A stretch of DNA of 64,000 nt, from NCBI GenBank assembly GCA_002452295.1, contig DKEX01000081.1, forward strand, positions 1 through 64,000, written 5' to 3'. The position numbers and the translations under genes were made by a program. The notes beneath the pieces are model-generated. The model was given only the letters and a program-made list of their open reading frames with translations. It searched no databases and was not told the DNA's origin. Source of the stretch: Firmicutes bacterium UBA6811. Lineage in GTDB: Bacteria; Bacillota; SHA-98; UBA4971. This document shows positions 18,608 to 28,531 of this stretch, in pieces. Every line of letters starts with the position of its first letter. The stretch's first letter is position 1.

Positions 18608-19393
18608 CTACCGCGAGAACACGAACTGCTTGCTCACGCCGTACGGGATGTACAGCACCCACTTGAGGCCCTCGAGAGTGGGATCGGCCGCGAAGTCCTT
18701 CACGAACTTCGGGAACACCAGGAACCCCCTCCTGGACGATTTCGCGGGCACAGGCCCGTCGCTGTCGCTCTTCACGGGAATCGGGTAATAATAGGCTTTG
18801 CCAATCTTCGCTGTCTCCACGGTGTAATATGCCTCGAGCTCGGGGTATATCGATATCTCATGGTCGAGCGTGTTTTCTATGAGAAAGTCGAACTTGATCT
18901 CCTCAGGAAGCTCGAGGAGCGCGAGCACCGTCACGCGCACGCCGTCGATCTCGTAGGGGTCCTTGAACATGACCCCCGGGAGAAAGCTATCCGATGCCCA
19001 TCCTCGACCACGCCTGCCGTCGTCCACCACCGACCAGTTGCCATCGCCATCCTTCTTCACCTTGACATACCTCACGCCGAACTCGCCGTCCTGCCTCCTG
19101 AACACGACCTTTACGAGGTGGTAATCGGCGAAACTCGCGCTCTCGCACGATACCAGGGTGACCGCCCGCGGCGCCTCGCCCTCCCTGGCGCTCACATACT
19201 CGGCCCACGACCTGGCCGCGCCAGTCGCAATCTTCATGGCCTCCCCAGACTGGCCAGACTCGAGCGCGGTCACGTACTGCACGGCGAGGTCCTTCGCCTC
19301 CTGCGTATCGTCGGCGAGAGCAGGACAGGCCGGAACCATTGCAAAGGCCAACGCCAGCGTGAACAGGACAAAGACAGGCAGCCTTCTCGGCAT
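18608..19393 (-). CDS. Secreted protein of unknown function
   Basis: Predicted 261-residue exported protein. A clear signal peptide runs from M-P-R-R-L-P-V-F to A-L-A-D-D (cleavage near residue 28). The mature part shows an NTF2-like beginning (E-A-K-D-L-A-V-Q-Y-V-T-A-L-E-S-G) followed by a beta-rich region with many tyrosines; no enzyme motif is seen. ATG 19393 with GGGGAGGGG upstream was chosen over the longer arginine-rich frame. Last gene of the DUF881-cdd-queA-tgt-yajC operon, 67 bases after yajC. Confidence 0.65.
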   Translation of the reverse strand: MPRRLPVFVLFTLALAFAMVPACPALADDTQEAKDLAVQYVTALESGQSGEAMKIATGAARSWAEYVSAREGEAPRAVTLVSCESASFADYHLVKVVFRRQDGEFGVRYVKVKKDGDGNWSVVDDGRRGRGWASDSFLPGVMFKDPYEIDGVRVTVLALLELPEEIKFDFLIENTLDHEISIYPELEAYYTVETAKIGKAYYYPIPVKSDSDGPVPAKSSRRGFLVFPKFVKDFAADPTLEGLKWVLYIPYGVSKQFVFSR

Positions 19394-19460
19394 ACCGCTC
19401 CCCTCCCCCAGCGCCCCGTATGCCCCGCCTGTTGCAGGCGGGACCACCCGGCAGGCTTCT

Positions 19461-19778
19461 CTACTGGCTCGCCAGTTCAGGCTCCTTGTCCTTCGCCGAC
19501 TCGCCCTTGCCGAGCACCGCGCCAACGGCTGCCCGCGTTGTCTTGATGCGGATCTTGTCGGCGATCTCGAGCACCAGCGAGTCTTCTTTCACGTCAACGA
19601 TCTGGCCGTATATCCCGCCCACGGTGACGACGTGGTTGCCCTTGCGGAGCGAGCTCAGCATCTCCCGCCTCTTCTTCTGCTGAGTCTGCTGCGGCCTGAT
19701 GAGGAAGAAGTAGAACACGACGAACATGAGCCCGAACATGAGGAGGCTCGAAATAAGGGATCCTTGCTGTGCCGGCAT
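19461..19778 (-). CDS. yajC: Sec translocase accessory subunit YajC
   Basis: Single-pass membrane protein (105 residues) that associates with SecDF-SecYEG. A hydrophobic helix at about residues 9-28 ending in F-L-I-R-P-Q-Q is followed by a basic segment and the conserved small domain L-R-K-G-N-H-V-V-T-V-G-G-I-Y-G. Start ATG 19778 sits nine bases after AGGGGTG; an in-frame GTG at 19787 has no room for a site. Placement 24 bases after tgt is the standard tgt-yajC arrangement, although secDF is 2.5 kb away behind other genes. Confidence 0.93.
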   Translation of the reverse strand: MPAQQGSLISSLLMFGLMFVVFYFFLIRPQQTQQKKRREMLSSLRKGNHVVTVGGIYGQIVDVKEDSLVLEIADKIRIKTTRAAVGAVLGKGESAKDKEPELASQ

Positions 19779-19802
19779 CGACTTCACCCCTGCCTTGTGT
19801 TT

Positions 19803-20948
<1,146 letters not shown>

Positions 20949-21989
20949 TCAAAGAAGAAGCATCGCATCACCGAAACTGAAGAACCGGTACCGTTCTCTC
21001 ACGGCCGTCTCATACGCCGACATGACCCTTTCGTAGCCGCCGAAGGCGCACACGAGCATGAGAAGCGTGGATCTCGGAAGGTGGAAGTTCGTCACCAGGG
21101 CGTCAACCAGTTGGAACCGGTACCCGGGGTAGATGAACTTGCTCGTCCACCTGCTCGACGGGCGCACAGCGCCGTCCTCGTCGAGCTGCAGCGACTCGAG
21201 CGTGCGGACGCTGGTCGTGCCGACCGCAAACACCCTGCCGCCCTCCGCCCTCGTGCGGGTCAGCGCCCGCGCGGCCTCGGGGCTCACGGCGAAATGCTCG
21301 GCGTGCATCACGTGCTCCTCCACCCTCTCCACCTTCACAGGCCGGAACGTGCCGAGGCCCACGTGAAGGGTGATGTGCACGACCGTGACACCCTTCGCCC
21401 GAATAGCGTCCAGAAGCTCGCGGGTGAAATGGAGGCCCGCCGTGGGCGCGGCGGCCGAGCCACGCTTGGCCGGGTCGGCGTAAACAGTCTGATACCGCTC
21501 CGGGTCGTCTATCTCCCTCTTTATGTACGGCGGGAGCGGTACATGACCGATCTCCTCCACGATGCGGTCGAAGTCGTCGTCCGCGGAGAACGTCACTATC
21601 CTCCCGCCTTCGGTGGTCCTATCGAGTACCTCCCCCGCGAGGCGCCCATCAAAAAAGAGCCGGGACCCCGGCATCGCCCTCCTGCCTGGCCTCACCAGCA
21701 CCTCCCAGACCTCGCCCGGCCCGTCGATCCTCGTGAGGAGCAGGACCTCGACCTTCCCGCCCGTCCCTTCGCGCGTGCCCATCAGGCGGGCTTTCATGAC
21801 GCGAGTATCGTTCAACACCATCGCGTCGCGTCTCTCGAGGTGGTCGACGACATTCCGGAACCACCTGTGCTCTATCTCGCCCTCGCCGTGCCTCGGCACG
21901 ACCATAAGGCGAGACTCGTCGCGCCGCTCAAGGGGTTCCTGGGCTATCAGCTCGGGCGGCAGGTTGAAGTCGAAGTCGGCGACCCTCAC
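20949..21989 (-). CDS. queA: S-adenosylmethionine:tRNA ribosyltransferase-isomerase
   Basis: Converts preQ1-tRNA to epoxyqueuosine-tRNA using the ribosyl part of SAM. The 346-residue protein starts F-D-F-N-L-P-P-E-L-I-A-Q and carries the family blocks V-L-N-D-T-R-V, A-A-P-T-A-G-L-H-F and N-F-H-L-P-R-S-T-L-L. Start GTG 21989 overlaps the cdd stop by four bases (GTGA), which fixes the start and implies translational coupling; the long upstream extension in the same frame is a shadow of cdd. tgt follows after 24 bases. Confidence 0.95.
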   Translation of the reverse strand: MRVADFDFNLPPELIAQEPLERRDESRLMVVPRHGEGEIEHRWFRNVVDHLERRDAMVLNDTRVMKARLMGTREGTGGKVEVLLLTRIDGPGEVWEVLVRPGRRAMPGSRLFFDGRLAGEVLDRTTEGGRIVTFSADDDFDRIVEEIGHVPLPPYIKREIDDPERYQTVYADPAKRGSAAAPTAGLHFTRELLDAIRAKGVTVVHITLHVGLGTFRPVKVERVEEHVMHAEHFAVSPEAARALTRTRAEGGRVFAVGTTSVRTLESLQLDEDGAVRPSSRWTSKFIYPGYRFQLVDALVTNFHLPRSTLLMLVCAFGGYERVMSAYETAVRERYRFFSFGDAMLLL

Positions 21990-22408
21990 CCCCTGCTTGA
22001 GCTCCCTTCGTGCGCGCGCGACATGTCGGCGCCGGTGAAAGCGCCCGGCAGGAGCTCGCACGCCGCAAGAGCCCTGACGTCCCCCTTGAGGTTCGCCATG
22101 ATGACAAGCATGCCGAGGCCGAACTCCACCAAAACCTGCCTGCATATGCCGCACGGCGCGCACGGCCCGTCGGTGTCACCAACCACGGCGATAGCCAGGA
22201 ACTCCCGCTCGCCCTCGGACACCGCCTTGGCGACAGCGCACCGCTCGGCGCAGATGCCCGCGGGGTACGAGGCGTTCTCCACGTTGCAGCCTGTGTAAAC
22301 GCGCCCGCTCCGGCCAAGGAGCGCGGCGCCCACGGGAAAGTGCGAGTAGGGGGCGTACGCCCGTTCCCTCGCGTCCCTTGCAAGCTCAATCAGCCTGGTA
22401 CGGTCCAT
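21986..22408 (-). CDS. cdd: Cytidine deaminase
   Basis: Small zinc enzyme (140 residues) converting cytidine and deoxycytidine to uridine forms. The catalytic Glu sits in I-C-A-E-R-C-A, and the zinc cysteines in P-C-G-I-C-R-Q complete the homotetrameric-type site; N-V-E-N-A-S-Y is the substrate-binding block. Start ATG 22408 has GGAGGTG a few bases upstream. Its place between the DUF881 genes and queA is unusual; in Bacillus cdd lies by dgkA, ybeY and era. Confidence 0.93.
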   Translation of the reverse strand: MDRTRLIELARDARERAYAPYSHFPVGAALLGRSGRVYTGCNVENASYPAGICAERCAVAKAVSEGEREFLAIAVVGDTDGPCAPCGICRQVLVEFGLGMLVIMANLKGDVRALAACELLPGAFTGADMSRAHEGSSSRG

Positions 22409-22427
22409 GCCAACACCTCCGAACAAC

Positions 22428-23291
22428 CTAACGCCTCTTGTAGGCCGCCAGCGTGACCACGGACTCCTCCCTGATCTCGAGCTTCTTCCCGTCGCGGGCG
22501 AACCTCTGGCCGATCTCCGCCAGCGCGTGCCGCAGCGCTCCCGGCTCGCCGACAGCCTTGATGATCACCGGGTTGACGGGGACGAGTTGCTGGTTGACGA
22601 GGATGACCGGGCCCGCGCACCTCACCGAGGACTGGGCGATGATGCGCTGGCCGCTGACCTCGGCACCCTTCGCCCCCGCGTAGAACAAGAGGTTCAGGAT
22701 CTCCTTGATATCTCTCTCATGGACGATCTCGCGGCTCCGGTAACCGTCTTCTGCATCATAGGCCTGCACGATGACCCCGGGCCCGGCAAGCTCGGATACC
22801 CCCGCTTCCTCTCTCAGCCTCGCAAGCTCCTCGCGTAGCGCCCTAACCTCCTCCTGGAGCCTCCGGAGGTCCTGGCGCGCGAGCCTCTCCTGCTCCTCCG
22901 GGGACCATGTGGCAAGCCCCGCGCGGGCCAGGCTCGTCGCCTCCTCAGCCTCCCTCGCCTCGGCACAGAGCACCTGCGCCACCTCAGCCGGGCTTGCGGC
23001 AAGCCCGATCGCGGTGTCCAGGCGCGCGAGCGCGTCACGCACGTACGGGACATCCTCCACGCCCGCCTTCCCGGCAAGGCGCCGGAGCTGTAAGGCCACG
23101 GCGTACCCACCGCGCCTCGCCATCTCGGTGTCGTCCATCTCGCCCGGGAGACGGAAGAGCGACATCCTCCGGGCAAGCGCCACGGTGTCGAAGGTGAGGA
23201 GAATCGCGGCCGAGATCAGCAGGAACCGCAGCAGGCGCTCCGCACCGCCGCCCCGCGGCCGCGCGCTGGAACCGCTGCCGTGCGCCAGCAC
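22428..23291 (-). CDS. DUF881 family membrane protein, second copy
   Basis: Protein of 287 residues with one N-terminal membrane helix (L-L-R-F-L-L-I-S-A-A-I-L), a long charged coiled-coil (about 130-165, rich in E-E-V-R-A-L-R-E-E-L) and the C-terminal DUF881 domain with I-V-N-Q/L-V-N-Q-Q-L-V-P-V-N-P and the final strand. DUF881 proteins (YlxW/YlxX type) occur near cell-division genes in many Firmicutes; function is unproved. Start GTG 23291 has AAGGAGG seven bases away and overlaps the stop of the preceding paralogue by one base. Confidence 0.85.
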   Translation of the reverse strand: MLAHGSGSSARPRGGGAERLLRFLLISAAILLTFDTVALARRMSLFRLPGEMDDTEMARRGGYAVALQLRRLAGKAGVEDVPYVRDALARLDTAIGLAASPAEVAQVLCAEAREAEEATSLARAGLATWSPEEQERLARQDLRRLQEEVRALREELARLREEAGVSELAGPGVIVQAYDAEDGYRSREIVHERDIKEILNLLFYAGAKGAEVSGQRIIAQSSVRCAGPVILVNQQLVPVNPVIIKAVGEPGALRHALAEIGQRFARDGKKLEIREESVVTLAAYKRR

Positions 23292-24331
23292 TACGAGCCC
23301 TCCTTTCGGAACGCCGTCAGCACAAGGTTATCCTGTCTCTCGATCTCCACGCGTATGCCCCATGGCTTGAGGCTGTTCCGGATGAGCTCGAGGCTGCTCG
23401 CAAGAAGCTCGGGGTCTCCCACGGCCCGCAGGACAACGGGGTTCACCGTGATCGGCTGCTGGTTCACAAGAAGGAGCGGGCCTGCGCTCCTGATGGACGA
23501 CGCGGCCACGAGCCTCTGCCCGCCGACCTCCACGCCCGATGCCCCCGCGGCGAAGAGCTCGTTCACCATGTCCCTGATGTCCTTCTCCTGGACCACATCC
23601 TCCCTGGAGAACCCTCCGGGGGCATCGTACACCCTGACGACTATCCCCGCGCCCTCGAGGGGGCTGTAGCCTGCCGCCCTCCGCAGGCTCTCGAGGGCGG
23701 AGCGGAGGTTGTCCAGCTCAGCCTGGAGGAGCCGGAGGGCATCCTGCGTCGTCCTGGGCGCTATCAGGGACGCCTTGCCGCTCAGGACCTCGACCTCGAC
23801 AGGCCCGGCCAGGTTTGCGAGGAGGGGCTCGGCCCGCAGGCGCGAGGTCGTGTCCGGCGAGAGGGCAAGGTCCTTGGCCTCCACCGTGACCTGGCCGTCC
23901 TTGCCCCGCGCCACGGTGATGACCGTCCTCCCGGTCGCGCTCCTTGCGACCGGGTCCTGGCTCACGATCCAGAGCACCAGCTCTCTCCGCCGGTTCTCCT
24001 CCTCGCGGGCTATCACGTCCTGCACCGCCCTGCCGTAGGTTGCGATGGCAGACGCGATCTCCTCGCCGCTCACAGCCTGCTCTATCTCGAACTTGAACTT
24101 GGCGAGGGCATCTCTCACCGCGGAGTTCCTGGCAAGGCCCGACTGAGCGCAGACCGTCTCGTAGTACTCGGCAAGGGCCCTGGCCCCGCCGCGCACGATC
24201 TCGGTGTCTGTGATCTCTCCGGGAAACCTCAGGAGATCCAGCGACCGGGCCAACATGGCGACGTTCGCAGCCATGAGGAGAACAAGGACCACAATGACAG
24301 TCCTCATGCCAGTTCCCGAAGACTCTCGCAT
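23291..24331 (-). CDS. DUF881 family membrane protein, first copy
   Basis: Paralogue of the next gene, 346 residues. One membrane helix near residues 9-28 (T-V-I-V-V-L-V-L-L-M-A), a shared segment L-L-R-F-P-G-E-I-T-D-T-E, a longer middle region than its partner, a coiled-coil (L-Q-A-E-L-D-N-L-R-S-A-L) and the DUF881 core with L-L-V-N-Q-Q-P-I-T-V-N-P. Both copies conserve this core and the R-L-P/F-P-G-E block. ATG 24331 was chosen because GGGAGG lies upstream; ATG 24307 is weaker. First gene of the operon running to 18608. Confidence 0.85.
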   Translation of the reverse strand: MRESSGTGMRTVIVVLVLLMAANVAMLARSLDLLRFPGEITDTEIVRGGARALAEYYETVCAQSGLARNSAVRDALAKFKFEIEQAVSGEEIASAIATYGRAVQDVIAREEENRRRELVLWIVSQDPVARSATGRTVITVARGKDGQVTVEAKDLALSPDTTSRLRAEPLLANLAGPVEVEVLSGKASLIAPRTTQDALRLLQAELDNLRSALESLRRAAGYSPLEGAGIVVRVYDAPGGFSREDVVQEKDIRDMVNELFAAGASGVEVGGQRLVAASSIRSAGPLLLVNQQPITVNPVVLRAVGDPELLASSLELIRNSLKPWGIRVEIERQDNLVLTAFRKEGS

Positions 24332-24362
24332 GCCCCGCGCCTCCCTGTTCCGACTCGTCCCC

Positions 24363-24368
24363 ATTATA
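24363..24368 (-). promoter_or_regulatory. Extended -10 promoter for the DUF881-cdd-queA-tgt operon
   Basis: Minus strand TGCTATAAT is a perfect -10 with the TGn extension about 32 bases before the ATG at 24331. A -35 match is poor (TTGTGG at 20-base spacing), as is usual for extended -10 promoters. Confidence 0.65.
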
Positions 24369-24453
24369 GCAGAAACGCCCCGCCGCATCCACAAGAGTCC
24401 GGAGGGCGGCCACAAGGACCCGGGGACGCGGCGGCGTATATTGTTTACTTGAT

Positions 24454-24473
24454 GGGGCGCTCGACTGCGCCCC
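24454..24473. other. Hairpin in the divergent promoter region
   Basis: GGGGCGC (24454-24460) and GCGCCCC (24467-24473) with loop TCGACT lie 44 bases before the NlpC/P60 start, followed by a run of C. Could be leader structure or a protein site; role unknown. Confidence 0.4.
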
Positions 24474-24516
24474 CCCCCGGGATATCCTTGTCCGTTGGAA
24501 GGAGGAGGGTGCTGCC

Positions 24517-25419
24517 ATGACGTGCTCCCCGACGATGGCGTTCCTCGCGGTGCTTGCGCTCGTCGCCACCTCATTGCAGGGGCAGGCGCGCGCTTCGTCC
24601 CCTGAGAGGTGGTTCGTGAGAGGAGAGACGGCTGACGTGCGGTCTGAACCGGCCGACGGCGCGGAGCGCGTCACCCAGGCGCATCCTGGCACCGAGGTCG
24701 TCGTCATCGAGCAGGCCGGCGACTGGGCGAAGGTACGCATCCCGGCGCAGGGCAACTACCCGGGCTGGATGCGAACATCTGACCTGGTACCCGCGCGAAA
24801 GGCCCAGGCGTTCGCGTCCGCCCGGCAGCTTGCCGTGGTTCGTGTTGCGCGGACCTCCGTGCTCGAGAGCGCCTCCAGCGGCGGGCGAGCGGTGGCAGAG
24901 GTTACCCTCGGTGCGATCCTCGGCGTGCCCGGCAGGGGCGGCGGGTTCGTGCGGGTGGTAGTTCCCGGCGGCGACCCGGGGTATGTGCGCGACGACGCGG
25001 TGGCCGTGTATGACAGGGACGGCACGCCGCCGCGGCGGGGAACGGATGGCATCATCAGCACGGCGATGCAGCTTGTGGGCGTCCCATACCTGTGGGGCGG
25101 CATGGGCGTAGACGGAGTGGACTGCTCGGGCTTCGTGTACACGGTGTTCTACGTGAACGGCGTCGTGCTCCCGCGCGACGCCCACGAGCAATACCAGGTC
25201 GGCGTGCCGGTCGATCGCCATCACCTTCGGCCGGGAGATCTCGTGTTCTACTCCACCTACGCTGCAGGGCCGTCGCACGTGGGAATCTACATCGGCGAGC
25301 ACAGGGTCATCCAGTCTGGCTCCGGCACAGGCGGGGTCGCCGTGATCGACCTCGACGACCCGCACTACGGGCCGAAATACATCGGGGCGCGGCGCGTGAT
25401 CGGGGCCAAGGGTAGATAG
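24517..25419 (+). CDS. Secreted NlpC/P60 cell-wall hydrolase with SH3 domains
   Basis: Predicted peptidoglycan D,L-endopeptidase of 300 residues. A signal peptide (M-T-C-S-P-T-M-A-F-L to A-R-A) is followed by two SH3-like repeats (A-D-V-R-S-E-P-A-D-G near 40 and a second near 105-165) and a C-terminal NlpC/P60 domain. The nucleophile cysteine is in D-C-S-G-F-V and the histidine in P-S-H-V-G-I-Y-I-G; the third polar residue after H-R-V-I is Gln-Ser instead of the common His-Ala. Start ATG 24517 follows AAGGAGGAGGG. Single gene, divergent from the DUF881 operon. Confidence 0.9.
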   Translation: MTCSPTMAFLAVLALVATSLQGQARASSPERWFVRGETADVRSEPADGAERVTQAHPGTEVVVIEQAGDWAKVRIPAQGNYPGWMRTSDLVPARKAQAFASARQLAVVRVARTSVLESASSGGRAVAEVTLGAILGVPGRGGGFVRVVVPGGDPGYVRDDAVAVYDRDGTPPRRGTDGIISTAMQLVGVPYLWGGMGVDGVDCSGFVYTVFYVNGVVLPRDAHEQYQVGVPVDRHHLRPGDLVFYSTYAAGPSHVGIYIGEHRVIQSGSGTGGVAVIDLDDPHYGPKYIGARRVIGAKGR

Positions 25420-25431
25420 CCCGATTTCAGG

Positions 25432-25815
25432 CTAAAGGGGACCAAGGAGAGAACGGGCCACGGCGAGGAGCCTCGGCCCGAGCACCGCGCATCCCACTGC
25501 TGCGGCCGCCGCCGCGCTCACCAGCACGGTGCCCGCAGCTATGTCCTTCACGGTCTTCACCCGGATCTCCCAGGTGGAGCACGCCAGGTTGCAGACGGCC
25601 TCGAGCGCCGTGTTTACAAGCTCGCATATGAGCACGAGCGCGATGGCGATGACAAGGCACGCAAGCTCGGGCCCAGATACCCGGAGGGCGGCCGATGCCG
25701 CGAGCACGGTGGCGGCAGCGGCGAAGTGGATGCGCATGTTGCGCTCGGTGGCGAGCACAGCCCTTACGCCCTGCACGGCGCAGCGGAAGCTCTCACCGAG
25801 CGACCTGGTCTTCAC
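25432..25815 (-). CDS. dgkA: Diacylglycerol/undecaprenol kinase family protein
   Basis: Integral membrane kinase of 127 residues with three predicted helices. In Gram-positives the family phosphorylates undecaprenol (UdpK). The N-terminal S-F-R-C-A-V-Q-G and R-N-M-R-I-H segments and the core E-L-V-N-T-A-L-E and V-K-D-I-A-A-G-T-V-L-V are conserved; the aspartate often found a few residues after E-L-V-N-T-A-L-E is Asn here. Its ATG overlaps the ybeY stop by four bases. Ends the long conserved run that starts at spoIIP. cdd and era, often next, are absent from this spot. Confidence 0.9.
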   Translation of the reverse strand: MKTRSLGESFRCAVQGVRAVLATERNMRIHFAAAATVLAASAALRVSGPELACLVIAIALVLICELVNTALEAVCNLACSTWEIRVKTVKDIAAGTVLVSAAAAAAVGCAVLGPRLLAVARSLLGPL

Positions 25816-26294
25816 GACCCACCACTCCCGTTCTTGCCGGCGTCGGGGATCCCCGGGGCGACAACGGCGAGGATCTCCCGTTCGCGTGCCTCCATTTCCC
25901 TGGCGTCGTCGTCGTTCTCGTGATCGTACCCGAGAAGGTGAAGAAGCCCATGGATCGCCAGCACGATCGCGTGGCGGCCAAGCCCCCCAGGCTCCGGGGC
26001 CTCCCGCGAGGCAGTCTCCAGAGAGATGACTATGTCACCCAGAACCGCCGGCTCCCCCGGGACCTCGTGGTCATCCATGCCGAAGGACAGCACATCGGTG
26101 GGCGCGTCCTTCCCGCGGAATCGGCAGTTGAGCTCGCGGATGCGGTCGTCGTCCACAAGGGCCATGCTGACCTCGATCCCGGTGGGGTCCAGCCCCACGC
26201 ACGCAAGCGCGACCGTCACGGCGCGGTCCAGGGCGGTCGAAAGCTCCCCGGTGACCTCCGTTTTCTCCTGCAGGTTCACGATATCAACCGGCAC
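25812..26294 (-). CDS. ybeY: Endoribonuclease YbeY, rRNA maturation factor
   Basis: Zinc-dependent protein (160 residues) needed for 16S rRNA 3' maturation and ribosome quality control. The metal motif H-G-L-L-H-L-L-G-Y-D-H (H-x3-H-x5-H) is complete, preceded by the conserved N-x-R-F-R-G-K-D-A-P-T-D-V-L-S-F block. Start GTG 26294 has GGGGGGA six bases upstream; an in-frame TTG at 26318 has none. 33 bases after pgpH and overlapping dgkA by four. Confidence 0.94.
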   Translation of the reverse strand: MPVDIVNLQEKTEVTGELSTALDRAVTVALACVGLDPTGIEVSMALVDDDRIRELNCRFRGKDAPTDVLSFGMDDHEVPGEPAVLGDIVISLETASREAPEPGGLGRHAIVLAIHGLLHLLGYDHENDDDAREMEAREREILAVVAPGIPDAGKNGSGGS

Positions 26295-26327
26295 CCGCGA
26301 TCCCCCCACCACGGACAAAAACGAACC

Positions 26328-28508
26328 CTACGCGCGCTTCGACTCCAGATCCTTGAGGCTCACGTCGGGATACTCGAGCCTGGCGTGGAACACTCCCGTC
26401 AGGACCCGCACGAACGCCCGGGCGACCCCGTCCAGGTCCTTGAGCGTCAGGTTGCACTCGTCAAACTGGCCGTCCGCCAGCCGCTCCTTTATTATCTTCC
26501 GAACCAGCCCCTCGATGCGGCCGGGGGTCGGTTTCGCCAGCGACCGCACCGCCGCCTCCACGGAGTCAGCCAGCATGACTATGGCGGCTTCCTTCGTCTG
26601 GGGCTTGGGGCCGGGGTAACGGAAATCCTTCTCGTCAACAGACTCCTCCCGCGCGCCGTCGGTCGCCTTGTGATAGAAGTACGGCACCAGGCTGGTTCCG
26701 TGATGCTCGCGAATCATGTCGATGATGGCCTCCGGGAGCCTGTGCCGGAGCCCCATCTCGACCCCGTCCTTTACATGGGACGTTATCACGAGGGTGCTCA
26801 GGGTCGGCGCTATCTTGTCGTGGGGATTGTCCTGCATGAGCTGGTTCTCCACGAAGAAGTACGGCCTTTTCATCTTGCCCACGTCGTGATAGTACGACCC
26901 CACCCGCACGAGAAGCGAGTCCGCCCCCACAGCCTCCGCTGCGGCCTCGGCGAGGTTCCCAACGATTATGCTGTGATGGTAGGTTCCCGGGGCCTCCACC
27001 AGAAGCTTTCGAAGGAGCGGCTGGGTCGGGTTGGAGAGCTCGAGCAGCCTCACGGGGGAGGTCATGCGGAACAGGTTCTCGAAAAAAGGCAGAAAGCCGA
27101 TGGTCACCACGGTGGACAGAACGCCGTTTATGACCCCGAGGTACCAGAACCGCGAGATGGACGGGTCCCCCGACGCAGGACCGATGGCGGCTATGGCCGC
27201 GGCCCCTGCTGCACCCACCACCGCACCCGCTCGCATGAGGTCGGAGCGCTCAGATATCCTGGTAACGCAGAACGTGCCGGCGAGCCCCGAGACCGCGGCG
27301 AATGTGGCCACGGGAAACGACCCTCCGCCGATCACCCCGGCAAGAGCGCCGAACACCATCGCGGAGAGGGCTGAAAGCCTCGCGTCCAGCAGCACGGCTA
27401 TGAGCATGGTCCCCAGGCTCACAGGCACCAGAAATCCCGCGCCCGGCCACGGAATCTGGCATATCACCGCGGTCGCAACGGCGATCATCAGCACGACGGT
27501 GCCGAGAAGCAAGAGGAGCCTGGCATTGTAGAGAATGTCGCGCCTGTGGAGGTACAGGTACGCCCCGATTGTGGACACCAACACCAGCACGAGGACGATG
27601 ATGCTGCCCAGCATGAACGGGTTGAACCTGGGAGCGAGAAGACCGAGGTCCTGCAAGATGGCGATGTGGTCCTCGTTGGCGATCTCCCCGCGCCTGATGA
27701 CGACCTGGCCTTTCAGGATCATCACCGGCTTGACCTGGCGCATGGCGGCCTCGCGCGCCCTCTCCACCTTGCCGGGGTTCAGGACGAGGTTCGGGCTTAT
27801 CTGGCTCGTCACGACCTCCGTAACGGCCTTCTGCGTGGCCTGGGGCAGGTCCAGGGACTGCACGCTGTCCATGGCGCGTTTTGTTGCGGCATCCAGCGTC
27901 TCCTTGCTGACACGCATCTCGCGCATGATGCCGCCAACCACCGCCTTGGCGCCCGCCCTGGCCGAGTCAAACTCCTGCCCGGAGAGGCTCATGAGGGTGG
28001 CCACTGTCTCGCGCGAGAGCTTCGTGCCGAAATCCCTCGCGGCCCGGGCCACGAATCGGGAGACGGCGTCGTCGATACCGCCGCCCCGCCGGCCCGGCTG
28101 ACCTGCCTCACCGTCCACCCCCTGTTGCAGCACGCCGATCTTGCGGCGCTCCTCGCCGATGGCGTTGAACACGAGGTCTATGGTGTCCTCGGCGCTGATG
28201 CTCGCGGCAAGGCTGATGTCGTAGTTTGCCGGCGACGCGTTGGCCTCCCTTATGGCCTCCCTCCCCGCCTCCTCGCGCAGCCGCTCGGTGGCCGGGCGAT
28301 TGATGATGTCGCGGGACGCCTCCACATCCACCCTGCTGGGCTGGCCTACCTCGAGGTCAACGCGCCTGGGGACGAGGATCGCCGACAGGATCAACACGAG
28401 GCCGATGATGACGCCGACAGTCACCAGGGCACGATGAAACGTGGGGTCGACGAGAAACCCGAGCCCCCTACCGGATCTCGCCGACACGTTTGCAGCAGGC
28501 TTCCCCAT
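26328..28508 (-). CDS. pgpH: Cyclic-di-AMP phosphodiesterase PgpH (7TM-HD)
   Basis: Membrane HD-family enzyme (726 residues) that hydrolyses c-di-AMP. Domain order: N-terminal helix (about 29-48), extracytoplasmic 7TMR-HDED domain, a block of seven helices (about 295-465), then a cytosolic HD domain with T-Y-H-H-S-I-I-V-G-N-L and Y-Y-H-D-V-G-K-M-K-R-P. Further metal histidines are in R-E-H-H-G-T-S. ATG 28508 is preferred with GAGGTG nine bases away; GTG 28520 is an alternative. Located between phoH and ybeY as in most Firmicutes. Confidence 0.93.
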   Translation of the reverse strand: MGKPAANVSARSGRGLGFLVDPTFHRALVTVGVIIGLVLILSAILVPRRVDLEVGQPSRVDVEASRDIINRPATERLREEAGREAIREANASPANYDISLAASISAEDTIDLVFNAIGEERRKIGVLQQGVDGEAGQPGRRGGGIDDAVSRFVARAARDFGTKLSRETVATLMSLSGQEFDSARAGAKAVVGGIMREMRVSKETLDAATKRAMDSVQSLDLPQATQKAVTEVVTSQISPNLVLNPGKVERAREAAMRQVKPVMILKGQVVIRRGEIANEDHIAILQDLGLLAPRFNPFMLGSIIVLVLVLVSTIGAYLYLHRRDILYNARLLLLLGTVVLMIAVATAVICQIPWPGAGFLVPVSLGTMLIAVLLDARLSALSAMVFGALAGVIGGGSFPVATFAAVSGLAGTFCVTRISERSDLMRAGAVVGAAGAAAIAAIGPASGDPSISRFWYLGVINGVLSTVVTIGFLPFFENLFRMTSPVRLLELSNPTQPLLRKLLVEAPGTYHHSIIVGNLAEAAAEAVGADSLLVRVGSYYHDVGKMKRPYFFVENQLMQDNPHDKIAPTLSTLVITSHVKDGVEMGLRHRLPEAIIDMIREHHGTSLVPYFYHKATDGAREESVDEKDFRYPGPKPQTKEAAIVMLADSVEAAVRSLAKPTPGRIEGLVRKIIKERLADGQFDECNLTLKDLDGVARAFVRVLTGVFHARLEYPDVSLKDLESKRA

Positions 28509-28531
28509 GGGACTAGGCACCTCGCTCCCCC